Positions 33,809 through 42,685 of a stretch of DNA of 64,000 bases are shown here, in pieces (positions within the stretch are counted from its first letter, which is position 1; every line of letters starts with the position of its first letter). The stretch covers positions 744,001 through 808,000 of the forward strand of contig NZ_KE386941.1 in assembly GCF_000429705.1 (NCBI RefSeq), read 5' to 3'. Below the pieces are notes generated by a model. The model worked only from the letters and a program-made list of their open reading frames with translations, was not told the origin of the DNA and made no database searches. Origin of the DNA: Alteribacter aurantiacus DSM 18675. GTDB lineage: Bacteria; Bacillota; Bacilli; Bacillales; Salisediminibacteriaceae. The position numbers were made by a program, and so were the translations under genes.

Positions 33809-34681
33809 TTAGATCCCCAAAGGACGTTTGTTTTCGTCTAAAGTAAAACCTTCACCCATCACATCTTGCACGTCTGTTAAAGTAACAAAGGCGTGAGGGT
33901 CCACTTTATCAATAAGGGTTTTTAAACGAACCATTTCGTTTCTCCCAATCACACAATATAATACTTCTTTATCCGTACCCGTAAAGCTTCCTTTTCCTTT
34001 TAGGAGTGTAGCCCCACGATCCATTTCAAGCATAATTTGGGCGGAAATTTCAGGGGCTTTTTCAGAGATAATCATGGCTGCTTTTCCAGAATAAGCGCCT
34101 TGTTGCATAAAATCAATCACTTTAGCTGCAATAAATACAGCCAACAAAGTGTACATTGCTTCTCTGTAATTTAAATAAATAAGTGAACCTGTAATAACGA
34201 TCGCATCAAAGATGAACATCGTTTTTCCCATACTCCAGCCTAGGTATTTAAAACCGAGTCTTGCAATGATGTCGACACCGCCAGTTGTTCCGCCGTATCT
34301 GAATACGATCCCTAATCCAACTCCAATAAATACACCGGCAAAAAGGGCAGCCAGTGTCATATCATCATCCAAAGGAATGGAGAAAAACGTATAACGTTGA
34401 AAGATGAATAGAAAAATAGAGACACCAACGGTTCCTATGAGTGTATAGATAAAGGCATTTCGTCCTAGTATCTTCCATCCTATAATGAATAGGGGAATAT
34501 TCAATGCTAGGTTGGAAAAAGCCGGGTCGATGGATAAGATGAAGTATAAGATCAATGTGATACCCGTAAACCCTCCATCAGCAAGGTTGTTTTCCATGTT
34601 GAAGTAAACAAGTCCAAAACTCATAATGGCTGTTCCAAATAAAATGGCAAGAATGTTTTTGAGTTTGATTTCATGAATCAT
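33809..34681 (-). CDS. ypjC: YitT/YpjC family membrane protein
   Basis: A 290-residue protein with an N-terminal membrane domain of five or six spans (GTAIMSFGLVYFNMENNLADGG, shown in the first 40 residues, then GVGLGIVFRYGGTTGGVDI). A C-terminal soluble DUF2179 domain follows from about residue 215 (ERGATLLKGKGSF-like, here DRGATLLKGKGSFTG). Transport or signalling role unknown. The minus-strand ATG follows GGAGGT. In the same neighbourhood as ypjC of B. subtilis. Confidence 0.85.
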   Translation of the reverse strand: MIHEIKLKNILAILFGTAIMSFGLVYFNMENNLADGGFTGITLILYFILSIDPAFSNLALNIPLFIIGWKILGRNAFIYTLIGTVGVSIFLFIFQRYTFFSIPLDDDMTLAALFAGVFIGVGLGIVFRYGGTTGGVDIIARLGFKYLGWSMGKTMFIFDAIVITGSLIYLNYREAMYTLLAVFIAAKVIDFMQQGAYSGKAAMIISEKAPEISAQIMLEMDRGATLLKGKGSFTGTDKEVLYCVIGRNEMVRLKTLIDKVDPHAFVTLTDVQDVMGEGFTLDENKRPLGI

Positions 34682-34862
34682 AAGCGTGTACCTCCAAAGC
34701 TTGTAAGACTTGCTTAATTATATATCTATAGTAAAGCGCGGGCAATCCTCTTTTCTCCTAGATATGATATAGTTTTAACTAGTCTTATCCATATCGATTC
34801 ATTTGTAAATGTGTCTATGATCCGCTACGATAAGCAGTAAGTATAGATATAAGAGGTGCTAT

Positions 34863-35213
34863 ATGGAAAAAAACAAAAAAACGATTACTCAAATGCAATC
34901 AGAAGTTGATGAATACATTTCTCAGTTTAAAGAAGGCTACTTTTCTCCTCTTGCCATGATGGCGAGACTGACGGAAGAAATGGGTGAACTTGCAAGAGAA
35001 GTAAACCATCATTATGGTGAGAAACCAAAAAAGAATTCGGAAGAAGAAAAGACGATTGAACAAGAGATCGGTGACATTCTGTTTGTACTCACGTGCCTTG
35101 CTAATTCTCTCGATGTAGACATGGAAGAGGCGCACGATCTTGTTATGCACAAATTCAATACGCGGGACAAGGACCGCTGGACTAAAATAGACAGTAAGGA
35201 GAATGAATCATGA
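34863..35213 (+). CDS. ypjD: MazG-like nucleotide pyrophosphohydrolase YpjD
   Basis: A 116-residue all-helical MazG/dUTPase-superfamily protein: EEMGELAREVNH and EQEIGDILFVLTCLANSLDVD carry the EExxE...ExxD metal-binding acidic residues. It probably hydrolyses an NTP for housecleaning; the substrate is not fixed by sequence. Overlaps dapB by ATGA and begins the ypjD-dapB-mgsA-bshB1-bshA-cca-birA operon, as in B. subtilis. Confidence 0.9.
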   Translation: MEKNKKTITQMQSEVDEYISQFKEGYFSPLAMMARLTEEMGELAREVNHHYGEKPKKNSEEEKTIEQEIGDILFVLTCLANSLDVDMEEAHDLVMHKFNTRDKDRWTKIDSKENES

Positions 35214-36004
35214 CACGAATTGTAATTGCAGGGCCAAGAGGGAACATGGGAAGAGAAGCAGTAACAATGGTTACTGAAACAGAGGAATTCGAACTTGTAG
35301 GTGTGATTGACAGAAAACATGACGGTATGAATATGAATGATGTTGACGGTTATCCACAGCTGGATGTTCCAATCTTTTCTGATGCAGAAGAATGTTTTCA
35401 AAAAGTAGAGCCTGACGTATTAATCGACCTTACTAACCCTCAGACAGGCAAGGTACATATGAAGCAAGCCCTTTTAAATGGTGTAAGACCCGTAATCGGT
35501 ACGACAGGATTTACCGATGATGATGTAGAAGAGCTTAGCAAGCTTGCCGAAGAAAAAGAGCTCGGCGCTATCATTGCCCCGAACTTTGCCATTGGTGCAA
35601 TTTTAATGATGAAGTTCTCTCAAATGGCAGCCAAGTACATGCCCGATGTAGAAATTATTGAACAACACCATGATAAAAAGCTTGATGCACCGTCCGGAAC
35701 AGCTGTGAAAACGGCTCAGTTGATTAGTGAAGTAAGAGAATCCAAAGAGCAAGGTCATCCTGAGGAAGAGGAAACCCTTAGAGGAGCCAGAGGTGCGGAC
35801 TTTGAAGGAATGCGAATCCATAGTGTGCGATTACCTGGTCTGGTTGCTCACCAAGAAGTCATTTTTGGCGGGGAAGGACAAGCGTTAAAAATTCGTCACG
35901 ATTCCATGAACCGACGTTCTTTCATGCCGGGCGTAAAGCTTGCTTGTGAAGCGGCTATGAAGATGAATGTACTCGTATATGGACTTGAGCACATTATCGA
36001 GTAG
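35210..36004 (+). CDS. dapB: 4-hydroxy-tetrahydrodipicolinate reductase
   Basis: A 264-residue DapB: NAD(P) loop AGPRGNMGREAV, GTTGFTD, and EQHHDKKLDAPSGTA with the catalytic His and Lys. RHDSMNRRSFMPGV lies near the end. It works in the lysine and diaminopimelate/dipicolinate route (cell wall and spore). Coupled to ypjD by a four-base overlap. Confidence 0.97.
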   Translation: MTRIVIAGPRGNMGREAVTMVTETEEFELVGVIDRKHDGMNMNDVDGYPQLDVPIFSDAEECFQKVEPDVLIDLTNPQTGKVHMKQALLNGVRPVIGTTGFTDDDVEELSKLAEEKELGAIIAPNFAIGAILMMKFSQMAAKYMPDVEIIEQHHDKKLDAPSGTAVKTAQLISEVRESKEQGHPEEEETLRGARGADFEGMRIHSVRLPGLVAHQEVIFGGEGQALKIRHDSMNRRSFMPGVKLACEAAMKMNVLVYGLEHIIE

Positions 36005-36074
36005 GGTAACGAAAAGCTACGGGAGAGAAAATGAATAATACAAACATAACCGCGAATAAAAAGGGGAGAGTCTG

Positions 36075-36494
36075 TTGAACATCGCACTTATTGCACACGA
36101 TAAAAAGAAAGCCGAAATGGTACAATTCACTATTGCTTTTGAAGGGGTTTTAAATCAACATCAACTGTACTCCACGGGTACAACAGGTAAACGAATTATG
36201 GAGGAGACTTCTCTTTCTATCCATCGTTTTCAAAGCGGTCCTCTAGGTGGGGATCAACAAATCGGAGCGTTGATCGCAAAAAATGACATGGACCTGGTTC
36301 TCTTTTTTAAAGACCCCCTTACAGCTCAGCCTCACGAACCGGACGTGACAGCCTTAATTCGTCTTTGTGATGTATATAAAATTCCTTTAGCTACTAATAT
36401 GGCAACAGGAGAGGTTCTCTTAAAAGGGCTAGAACGGGGAGACTTTGAATGGCGAAAAGTTGTTCAAGAAAAGGGCGGCGGTAAGAGTGAGTAA
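36075..36494 (+). CDS. mgsA: Methylglyoxal synthase
   Basis: A 139-residue MgsA: IALIAHDKKK at the start, STGTTGKRI phosphate loop, and GPLGGDQQIGA with the catalytic Asp. DPLTAQPHEPDV (His/Asp) and IPLATNMATGE follow. It turns dihydroxyacetone phosphate into methylglyoxal when phosphate is short. TTG start after AAAGGGGAGAG. The end overlaps bshB1 by eight bases. Next-door bacillithiol genes fit with methylglyoxal detoxification. Confidence 0.96.
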   Translation: MNIALIAHDKKKAEMVQFTIAFEGVLNQHQLYSTGTTGKRIMEETSLSIHRFQSGPLGGDQQIGALIAKNDMDLVLFFKDPLTAQPHEPDVTALIRLCDVYKIPLATNMATGEVLLKGLERGDFEWRKVVQEKGGGKSE

Positions 36495-37200
36495 GTCCAT
36501 CGATTTATTGGCATTCGGTGCCCATCCTGATGATGTTGAAATTGGAATGGGAGGTACTTTGTCGCTTCATTCAAAGAAAGGTTACACGAGTACGATCGTG
36601 AACTTGACCAAAGCGGAGCTCTCCTCAAACGGTACAGTGGAAAAGCGACAGGAAGAGTCGGACGAAGCAGCGAAACGGCTAGGCGTGACGTCTGTTGTAC
36701 AACTTGACTTTCCTGACAGAGGTTTGATGGTTGACAAAGAGAAGGTTATAAAAAAAATAACGGAACTCATAAGAACCTACCGCCCAAAGGTCGTCTTTGC
36801 TCCGAATACGAAGGACAGACATCCGGACCATATACATACTGGGGAGCTTGTTAAAGAAGCGGTTTTTAATGCAGGGATATATAAATACAACGAGCAGTCA
36901 GGTAAACCTCATAAACCGACTTCTCTTTATTTTTATCAAATCAACGGATTTATCGACCCTGACTTCGTCGTTGATATAACCGGTCATATTGAGCAAAAAC
37001 TATACGCGTTACAGGCATTCGAAAGTCAATTCGAAACAACTGCCGATACCATAGCCACACCACTTACGGATGGCTACATCGAGAGGATCAAAGCACGAGA
37101 GCAGGTGATTGGTCAAATCATCGGTGCAGAGTACGGGGAGGGGTTTAAAGTGTCCCGTCCATTAGCCATGACAGATTTAGTGAAAGAGGAACAAACATGA
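36487..37200 (+). CDS. bshB1: BshB1, N-acetyl-glucosaminyl-malate deacetylase (bacillithiol)
   Basis: A 237-residue LmbE-fold zinc deacetylase: FGAHPDDVEIGMGGT (HPDD metal ligands), ELSSNGTVEKRQEE, LDFPDRGL and KDRHPDHIHTGELV. It removes acetyl from GlcNAc-malate in bacillithiol synthesis. GTG 36487 is preferred since the codons upstream overlap mgsA. Overlaps bshA by ATGA. Confidence 0.94.
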   Translation: MSKSIDLLAFGAHPDDVEIGMGGTLSLHSKKGYTSTIVNLTKAELSSNGTVEKRQEESDEAAKRLGVTSVVQLDFPDRGLMVDKEKVIKKITELIRTYRPKVVFAPNTKDRHPDHIHTGELVKEAVFNAGIYKYNEQSGKPHKPTSLYFYQINGFIDPDFVVDITGHIEQKLYALQAFESQFETTADTIATPLTDGYIERIKAREQVIGQIIGAEYGEGFKVSRPLAMTDLVKEEQT

Positions 37201-38330
37201 TGAAAAGAAAAATTGGAATCACTTGCTATCCAACTGTAGGAGGATCAGGTGTAGTCGCGACTGAATTAGGAAAAAGCCTGGCTGAAAGGGGTCATGAAGT
37301 ACATTTCATCACTTCCAGCCTGCCTTTTCGTTTGGAGAATGTGAATGCAAACATTTACTTTCATGAAGTTGAAGTCAATCAGTATTCCGTGTTTCGTTAC
37401 CCTCCGTATGACTTGGCTCTTGCAAGTAAAATGGCGGAGGTGGCAAAACGTGAAGAACTGGATATTTTGCACGTCCACTACGCTATCCCTCATGCCATTA
37501 GTGCTCATTTGGCAAAGGAAATGGTTGGTGGGTCGCTGAAAGTTGTGACAACTCTCCATGGAACGGACATTACCGTTCTCGGATACGATCCATCTCTAAC
37601 GGACATGATCCGTTTTGGTATTGAGCGTTCTGATACTGTTACTGCCGTATCGGATGATCTTGTCAGACAAACACATGACCTTTTAGGCACAAAAAAACAA
37701 ATAGACACAGTTTATAATTTCATCGATCATCGGGTGTATTATCCAAAAAGCAACCACGACTTAAAGGAAGAATACGGAATTTCTGCTGAAGAAAAGGTGA
37801 TTGTTCACGTATCAAACTTCCGGAAAGTGAAACGTGTACCTGATGTGGTCAAAAGCTTCGCAAAAATTAAAGAGCAGCTACCGGCGAAGTTGCTTTTAAT
37901 TGGAGATGGACCTGAACATAGGGTAGTTTGTGAACTCGTTAAGGAACTGGGCCTTGAAAACGATGTATTGTTTTTAGGGAACCAAAAACGAGTGGCAGAT
38001 CTTTTGTCCATGAGCGACCTTAAGCTTCTATTGAGTGAAAAGGAAAGCTTTGGGCTTGTCCTTTTGGAAGCGATGGCTTGCGGAGTTCCTGTTATCGGCT
38101 CTCGCATTGGCGGGATACCAGAAGTCATTACAGATGGTGAGTGCGGATATATTTGTGAACTGGGCGACATAGATGAGGTAGCAAGAAAAGCGGTTCAGTT
38201 GCTTTCTAACGAAACGTTGCACCGCACAATGGCGAATGAAGCACAGAGAAGAGCGGAGGAAGTGTTTCATCAAAATCGCATCGTTGCCCAGTATGAAGAG
38301 GTCTATGAGCGTACACTTAGGCAAGGGTAA
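37197..38330 (+). CDS. bshA: BshA, N-acetyl-alpha-D-glucosaminyl L-malate synthase
   Basis: A 377-residue GT4 glycosyltransferase: GITCYPTVGGSGVVATELG, TTLHGTDITVLG, VSNFRKVKRV, LIGDGPEH, and SEKESFGLVLLEAMACGVP with the EX7E motif. It makes GlcNAc-malate from UDP-GlcNAc and malate, the first bacillithiol step. Translationally coupled to bshB1. Confidence 0.95.
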   Translation: MMKRKIGITCYPTVGGSGVVATELGKSLAERGHEVHFITSSLPFRLENVNANIYFHEVEVNQYSVFRYPPYDLALASKMAEVAKREELDILHVHYAIPHAISAHLAKEMVGGSLKVVTTLHGTDITVLGYDPSLTDMIRFGIERSDTVTAVSDDLVRQTHDLLGTKKQIDTVYNFIDHRVYYPKSNHDLKEEYGISAEEKVIVHVSNFRKVKRVPDVVKSFAKIKEQLPAKLLLIGDGPEHRVVCELVKELGLENDVLFLGNQKRVADLLSMSDLKLLLSEKESFGLVLLEAMACGVPVIGSRIGGIPEVITDGECGYICELGDIDEVARKAVQLLSNETLHRTMANEAQRRAEEVFHQNRIVAQYEEVYERTLRQG

Positions 38331-38342
38331 GGAGGACTCCCT

Positions 38343-39485
38343 ATGACACCATGGAAAGCAGCTGAAGAAGTCATACGTAAACTCCACGCTAAAGGCTATG
38401 AAGCTTATGCAGTTGGTGGGGCTGTCAGGGATCGACTTATGAATCAACCAGTTAGGGACGTTGACGTGTCAACCAATGCCTCTCCCCAAGAGGTGATTGG
38501 TGTTTTTTCAAAAGCAATAGAAGTGGGATTGGAACATGGGACCGTCCTTATTCCTGTAAAAGGCACACCGATAGAAGTGACGACGTTTAGGGGAAAGAAT
38601 ATTATCGGCGATTTAGGGTGTCGTGATTACACGATTAATGCTATGGCTTTGGATAAAAACGGACAGGTGATTGATCCGTTTAAAGGAGAAGACGATCTTA
38701 AGAAAAAAATTCTTAGAGCCGTAAACGATCCGAATGAACGTATTTTTGAAGATCCCCTGCGGATGCTTAGAGCATATCGTTTTGTGTTTTTATTCAATTT
38801 TAAAATCGAGAAGAGAACACAAGAGGCTATTCACGTCCACGCCTCGTTAATTTCGAGCATAGCGAAAGAGAGGGCCGCATTGGAATTGGAAAAAATGCTT
38901 GGGAAAAATTTGGGAAAAGACAAGATTTTGGATCTTTTGCAGTGCCCCCTTCTAACCCACCTTTCCCACATGTTTCCTTCTAGAGAAAAATGGTTGGATA
39001 TGCTGAAGTCCTATTCGCATCCATTTTCGATTGCTCAAATTGAGCACTTATGGTACTTCTTAGGCGCAGGTGATCATGAACACCTGAATGAGGTGCTTAG
39101 GGTTTATAAAAGGAGCAATCAAATTAAAAAAGAAGCCAAAACAATCCTTCGAGTGGTTGAATTGATCAAAGAAGAAGGCTGGACGAACGAGACGTTGTAT
39201 CAAGCCGGAAAGGATCAACTGGTTGCGTGTGAAAAAACAAGAGCGCTTTTAAATGGTGAAAAGGCAAAAGTCGAAGAAGTGATCGATCAATACGAAAAGT
39301 TGCCGATCAAAAATAAAAAAGACATGTGTGTAAACGGAAAAACGTTGATTGAAGCCTTTAATATCGACGAAGGAAAATGGGTCGGTAACACATTGAAAAA
39401 AGTCGAAAAAGCGATTCTTACCGGCGCGATTACTAATACGCGAACGGCGGTTTTCGATTACATACGAAAGGAACGAACAGAATGA
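38343..39485 (+). CDS. cca: CCA tRNA nucleotidyltransferase
   Basis: A 380-residue class II enzyme: AVGGAVRDRLMNQPVRDVDVST (catalytic DxD) at residues 23-43, RDYTINAMALD, and EDPLRMLRAYRFVF for nucleotide recognition. It adds the 3' CCA to tRNAs. AAGGAGG precedes the ATG. Overlaps birA by ATGA. Confidence 0.96.
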   Translation: MTPWKAAEEVIRKLHAKGYEAYAVGGAVRDRLMNQPVRDVDVSTNASPQEVIGVFSKAIEVGLEHGTVLIPVKGTPIEVTTFRGKNIIGDLGCRDYTINAMALDKNGQVIDPFKGEDDLKKKILRAVNDPNERIFEDPLRMLRAYRFVFLFNFKIEKRTQEAIHVHASLISSIAKERAALELEKMLGKNLGKDKILDLLQCPLLTHLSHMFPSREKWLDMLKSYSHPFSIAQIEHLWYFLGAGDHEHLNEVLRVYKRSNQIKKEAKTILRVVELIKEEGWTNETLYQAGKDQLVACEKTRALLNGEKAKVEEVIDQYEKLPIKNKKDMCVNGKTLIEAFNIDEGKWVGNTLKKVEKAILTGAITNTRTAVFDYIRKERTE

Positions 39486-40438
39486 AGTCGAGCCTTCTGC
39501 AAATTTTAAGAACAAACAAAGAATTTATATCCGGCGAGAAAATTAGTGAAAAGCTTGGTTGTTCAAGAACCGCAGTTTGGAAGCATATTGATGCTTTACG
39601 AAAAGAGGGATACAACGTGGAAGCTGCTCCCAAGAAAGGGTATCGATTAGGGGAGGAGCCGGATCTTTTAACGAAGCACCAGCTTGAATCACGATTATCG
39701 TCGGATACTTTCGTAACGGCTGTTCACCATTATACGACACTCCACTCCACTCAAGAAACGGCTCATCACCTAGCAAGTGAAAATGCGCCTGAAGGGACAA
39801 TCGTTCTTTCCGATGAGCAGACGAAAGGAAAAGGGAGATTGGGACGGGAGTGGCATTCACCAAGGGAAACAGGCATTTGGATGAGCTTAATTTTAAGGCC
39901 TGATATTGAAGTGAAACGAGCACCACAGTTAACGTTGCTAACGGCTGTAGCCGTTGTGAGAGGCATTAAGAATAGTACAGGTCTTAGTCCTGAAATTAAA
40001 TGGCCTAACGATATTTTATTTGAAGGGAAAAAAGTAGCCGGTATTTTAACCGAGATGCAAGCAGAGCCTGATAAAGTAAATGCCATTATTGTTGGCCTCG
40101 GATTGAATGTAAACCAATCAACATTTCCTTCTCCATTAGATCGAATCGCAACTTCATTAAAAATCGAGAAAGGGGATCCCGTTAGTCGCGTAGACGTTCT
40201 GGCTGCTATCTTAGAAGAATGGAAATGGCTGTATGATGTTTATTTAAAAGAAGGGTTTACTGCCATAAAACCTCTTTGGGAAGCTCATGCGTTAACGATG
40301 GGTAAAAAAATTACGGCAAGAACGCCAAAGGAAACGATCATCGGCATAGCTACAGGAATTGACGATGCAGGCGTTTTGCTTTTAAGAGAACAAGATGGGA
40401 CGTTAAGACACATCTATTCTGCTGATATTGAGTGCTAA
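39482..40438 (+). CDS. birA: BirA, biotin–protein ligase and biotin repressor
   Basis: A 318-residue bifunctional BirA: N-terminal winged helix (residues 1-60, ISEKLGCSRTAVWKHIDALR). The central ligase has GKGRLGREWHSPRETGIWMS (biotinyl-AMP loop) and IKWPNDILFEGKKVAGIL, then a C-terminal SH3-like domain. It biotinylates carboxylases and represses bio genes. Last gene of the run, followed by a 16-bp palindrome. Confidence 0.95.
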   Translation: MKSSLLQILRTNKEFISGEKISEKLGCSRTAVWKHIDALRKEGYNVEAAPKKGYRLGEEPDLLTKHQLESRLSSDTFVTAVHHYTTLHSTQETAHHLASENAPEGTIVLSDEQTKGKGRLGREWHSPRETGIWMSLILRPDIEVKRAPQLTLLTAVAVVRGIKNSTGLSPEIKWPNDILFEGKKVAGILTEMQAEPDKVNAIIVGLGLNVNQSTFPSPLDRIATSLKIEKGDPVSRVDVLAAILEEWKWLYDVYLKEGFTAIKPLWEAHALTMGKKITARTPKETIIGIATGIDDAGVLLLREQDGTLRHIYSADIEC

Positions 40439-40467
40439 AGCTTCCTTCGTTTGGTCTTAGTTGGTGA

Positions 40468-40506
40468 TATCCCTGTAACCTTTGTAAAAGAAAGGTTACA
40501 GGGATA
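40468..40506 (+). repeat. Perfect 16-bp inverted repeat after birA
   Basis: TATCCCTGTAACCTTT and its exact inverse around loop GTAAAAG. No T tract follows (AATTAAACC), so it is a weak terminator or an RNA 3'-end stabiliser. Confidence 0.55.
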
Positions 40507-40529
40507 ATTAAACCTTAATATGTGTGAAT

Positions 40530-40632
40530 AGGTGTAGCCGAAATGTTCGAAGACTCGGGGCCAAGGTGAGACCCAAGAACGTTGAAGCTCACTGGACCGC
40601 CGCGGAAAGAGAAGAACATTCCGGATACACCT
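40530..40632 (+). repeat. Short interspersed element with inverted ends (copy F)
   Basis: AGGTGTAGCCGAAATGTTC at the left is the near-inverse of GAACATTCCGGATACACCT at the right. The core includes GAAGACTCG and CCGCCGCGGAAAG, sharing the GACTC...GCGGAAA theme with the elements at 4470, 49506 and 63715. A chance open frame crosses it. The rest of the birA-panB gap has a promoter-like TGCTATACT at 40691 and two hairpins. Confidence 0.55.
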
Positions 40633-40844
40633 TTCGTCTGCTTATTTACTTCGATCAAAATAAAAATATGTACATCCTGACTCCGTTCTTTGCTATACTC
40701 AAGGTGGACAGTATCTTACCTAAAGAACTGTACCGCAGTTTTCCACACTCAATTAAACAGATCTGCCTTGATCTTAACCACGTGACAGGGACAGAAGGAA
40801 CGTTCATAAACATAAGTCCGAATATTCATTCGGTTTCTTAAAGT

Positions 40845-40877
40845 TGGCCTTCTTCCTAACAGGAGAAGGCCATTTTT
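40845..40877 (+). terminator. Intrinsic terminator in the birA–panB gap
   Basis: TGGCCTTCTTCCT / AGGAGAAGGCCA with loop AAC and T5. No gene directly upstream, so it may end birA read-through or a small RNA. Confidence 0.6.
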
Positions 40878-40928
40878 GATGAACAGTCCTTCTTAATGAT
40901 GGGCGGTAACAAGACCATTTAAATAGGT

Positions 40929-40952
40929 ACTGAAAAAGTCGTTTTTTTCAGT
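40929..40952 (+). promoter_or_regulatory. Terminator-like hairpin directly before panB
   Basis: ACTGAAAAA / TTTTTTTCAGT around a GTCG loop, ending 8 bases before the AAGGAGGAG ribosome-binding site of panB. It could be an attenuator; no riboswitch motif was recognised. Confidence 0.4.
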
Positions 40953-40970
40953 CTTTTTAAGGAGGAGACC

Positions 40971-41816
40971 ATGAAAAATTCAGCAGTATTCAAAGAAATG
41001 AAACAAAATAAAGAGAAGATTACGATGATTACAGCGTACGATGCACCTGCAGGACGTCACGTAGAAGAAGCAAAGATGGACATGATCCTAGTAGGAGATA
41101 GCTTGGGAATGGTTGTGATGGGTTATGACTCCACCATACCCGTAACGATGGATGATATGATTCTCCATACGAAAGCTGTGAAAAGAGGGGCACCGAACAC
41201 GTTTACGGTAAGTGATATGCCGTTTTTAAGTTACCACGGCTCTGTCGACCACGCTATAAAGAATGCAGGAAGGCTTATGCAAGAAGCTGGAGCACAAGCG
41301 GTCAAGGTGGAAGGGCGCGGGCATGTGTTTGAAATAACAGAACACTTAACAAACGCAGGGGTTCCTGTAGTCGCACACTTGGGGCTTACTCCACAAACCG
41401 TTGGCGTGCTTGGAGGGTACAAGGTACAAGGGAAGGATGCTGAGTCCGCTTCAATGCTCATTGAAGATGCCAAACGCGCGGAAGAGGCTGGAGCCATTAT
41501 GCTTGTGTTGGAATGCGTACCTTGGCAGCTGGCAAAGATCATTACAAAGGCCTTATCTATCCCTGTAATCGGTATTGGAGCAGGTGCTCACACGGATGGT
41601 CAAGTGCTTGTTTGGCACGATGTACTGGGATATACAACAAATCGAGTCCCGAAATTTGTGAAGAAATATGCAAATCTTGCCGAGCCTATCCAAAATGCTT
41701 TATTAAGCTACAATCGAGACGTCAAGTCAGGTATTTTCCCCGGCGAAGAGCATCATTTTACTATGAACGAGACAGAAATGGATCAATTGTATACAACTAC
41801 GGGGAAAAAATCATGA
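40971..41816 (+). CDS. panB: Ketopantoate hydroxymethyltransferase
   Basis: A 281-residue PanB: ITMITAYDAPAGRH, DMILVGDSLGMVVMGYDST (metal and substrate), VKVEGRGHVFE, GHLGLTPQ-like AHLGLTPQTVGVLGG, and LECVPWQLA with the catalytic Glu. First step from 2-ketoisovalerate to pantothenate. Strong RBS AAGGAGGAG. Overlaps panC by ATGA. Confidence 0.97.
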   Translation: MKNSAVFKEMKQNKEKITMITAYDAPAGRHVEEAKMDMILVGDSLGMVVMGYDSTIPVTMDDMILHTKAVKRGAPNTFTVSDMPFLSYHGSVDHAIKNAGRLMQEAGAQAVKVEGRGHVFEITEHLTNAGVPVVAHLGLTPQTVGVLGGYKVQGKDAESASMLIEDAKRAEEAGAIMLVLECVPWQLAKIITKALSIPVIGIGAGAHTDGQVLVWHDVLGYTTNRVPKFVKKYANLAEPIQNALLSYNRDVKSGIFPGEEHHFTMNETEMDQLYTTTGKKS

Positions 41817-42685
41817 AGGTTGTAAGAACGGTAGAAGAGCTAAGGCAATGGAAGAAGCAACACAATACACAAAGGGTCGGCTTTGTCCCGACGATGGGAT
41901 ATTTACATGAAGGTCACGAAGCTTTGATTAAAAAGGCAAAAGAGGAGTGCGATCTTGTTGTAACCAGTATTTTCGTAAATCCTCTTCAGTTCAATCAAGG
42001 TGAAGATTATCTTACGTACCCAAGAAACGAGGAGTGGGATACAAAAAGAGCTGGAAAAGCAGGTACAGACCTTTTGTTCATTCCAAATGGTGATGAAATG
42101 TATCCACAGCCAATGAAGTCCATCATCACTCTAAAAGACGGAGCTGACGCATTGTGCGGCCGATCTCGTCCAGGTCACTTCGATGGCGTTTTAACAGTAG
42201 TCATGAAGCTGTTTTGGATGGTGTTGCCAACGAAAGCTTACTTTGGTTTAAAGGATGCCCAACAAGTTGCTGTACTTGAATCCATGGTGAACGAATACCA
42301 TATTCCCATTGACATTGTTAGAATACCAACAGTTAGAGAAGAAGACGGACTTGCTAAAAGCTCAAGAAATGTGAATTTAACTGATCAAGAGAGGATGGAA
42401 GCGCCGACCATTTATTCTTCTCTTATTAAAATGAAGGACCTTCTTATGCAAGGGGAAGAAATCGAGAAAGTCATAACCCGTTTTCACGACACCATTTCGT
42501 CAACCACCTCTGGTACTGTTGATTATATTGAGTTGCGTTCGTTCCCGGGTATGGAAACAATTGAAACAACCGAAAAAATGCAAACAGTAAACGAGCTGAT
42601 TTTAGCTTGTGCTGTATCTTTTTCCCGTGCCAGATTGATTGACAACTGTTTATTTAAATTAGAACAAATGGAGGAAGTAAAATGA
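41813..42685 (+). CDS. panC: Pantothenate synthetase
   Basis: A 290-residue PanC: VPTMGYLHEGHEALI (HIGH-like nucleotide motif), FVNPLQFNQGEDYLTYPR, LCGRSRPGHFDGV and LAKSSRNVNLT (KMSKS-like). It ligates pantoate and beta-alanine with ATP. ATG 41813 overlaps the panB stop; a longer frame upstream lies inside panB and is rejected. Overlaps panD by ATGA. Confidence 0.96.
   Translation: MKVVRTVEELRQWKKQHNTQRVGFVPTMGYLHEGHEALIKKAKEECDLVVTSIFVNPLQFNQGEDYLTYPRNEEWDTKRAGKAGTDLLFIPNGDEMYPQPMKSIITLKDGADALCGRSRPGHFDGVLTVVMKLFWMVLPTKAYFGLKDAQQVAVLESMVNEYHIPIDIVRIPTVREEDGLAKSSRNVNLTDQERMEAPTIYSSLIKMKDLLMQGEEIEKVITRFHDTISSTTSGTVDYIELRSFPGMETIETTEKMQTVNELILACAVSFSRARLIDNCLFKLEQMEEVK

Noticed and set aside
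40524..40841. Open frame of 105 codons between birA and panB
   Set aside because: It crosses the inverted-end element at 40530, lacks a ribosome-binding site and has no recognisable protein features.
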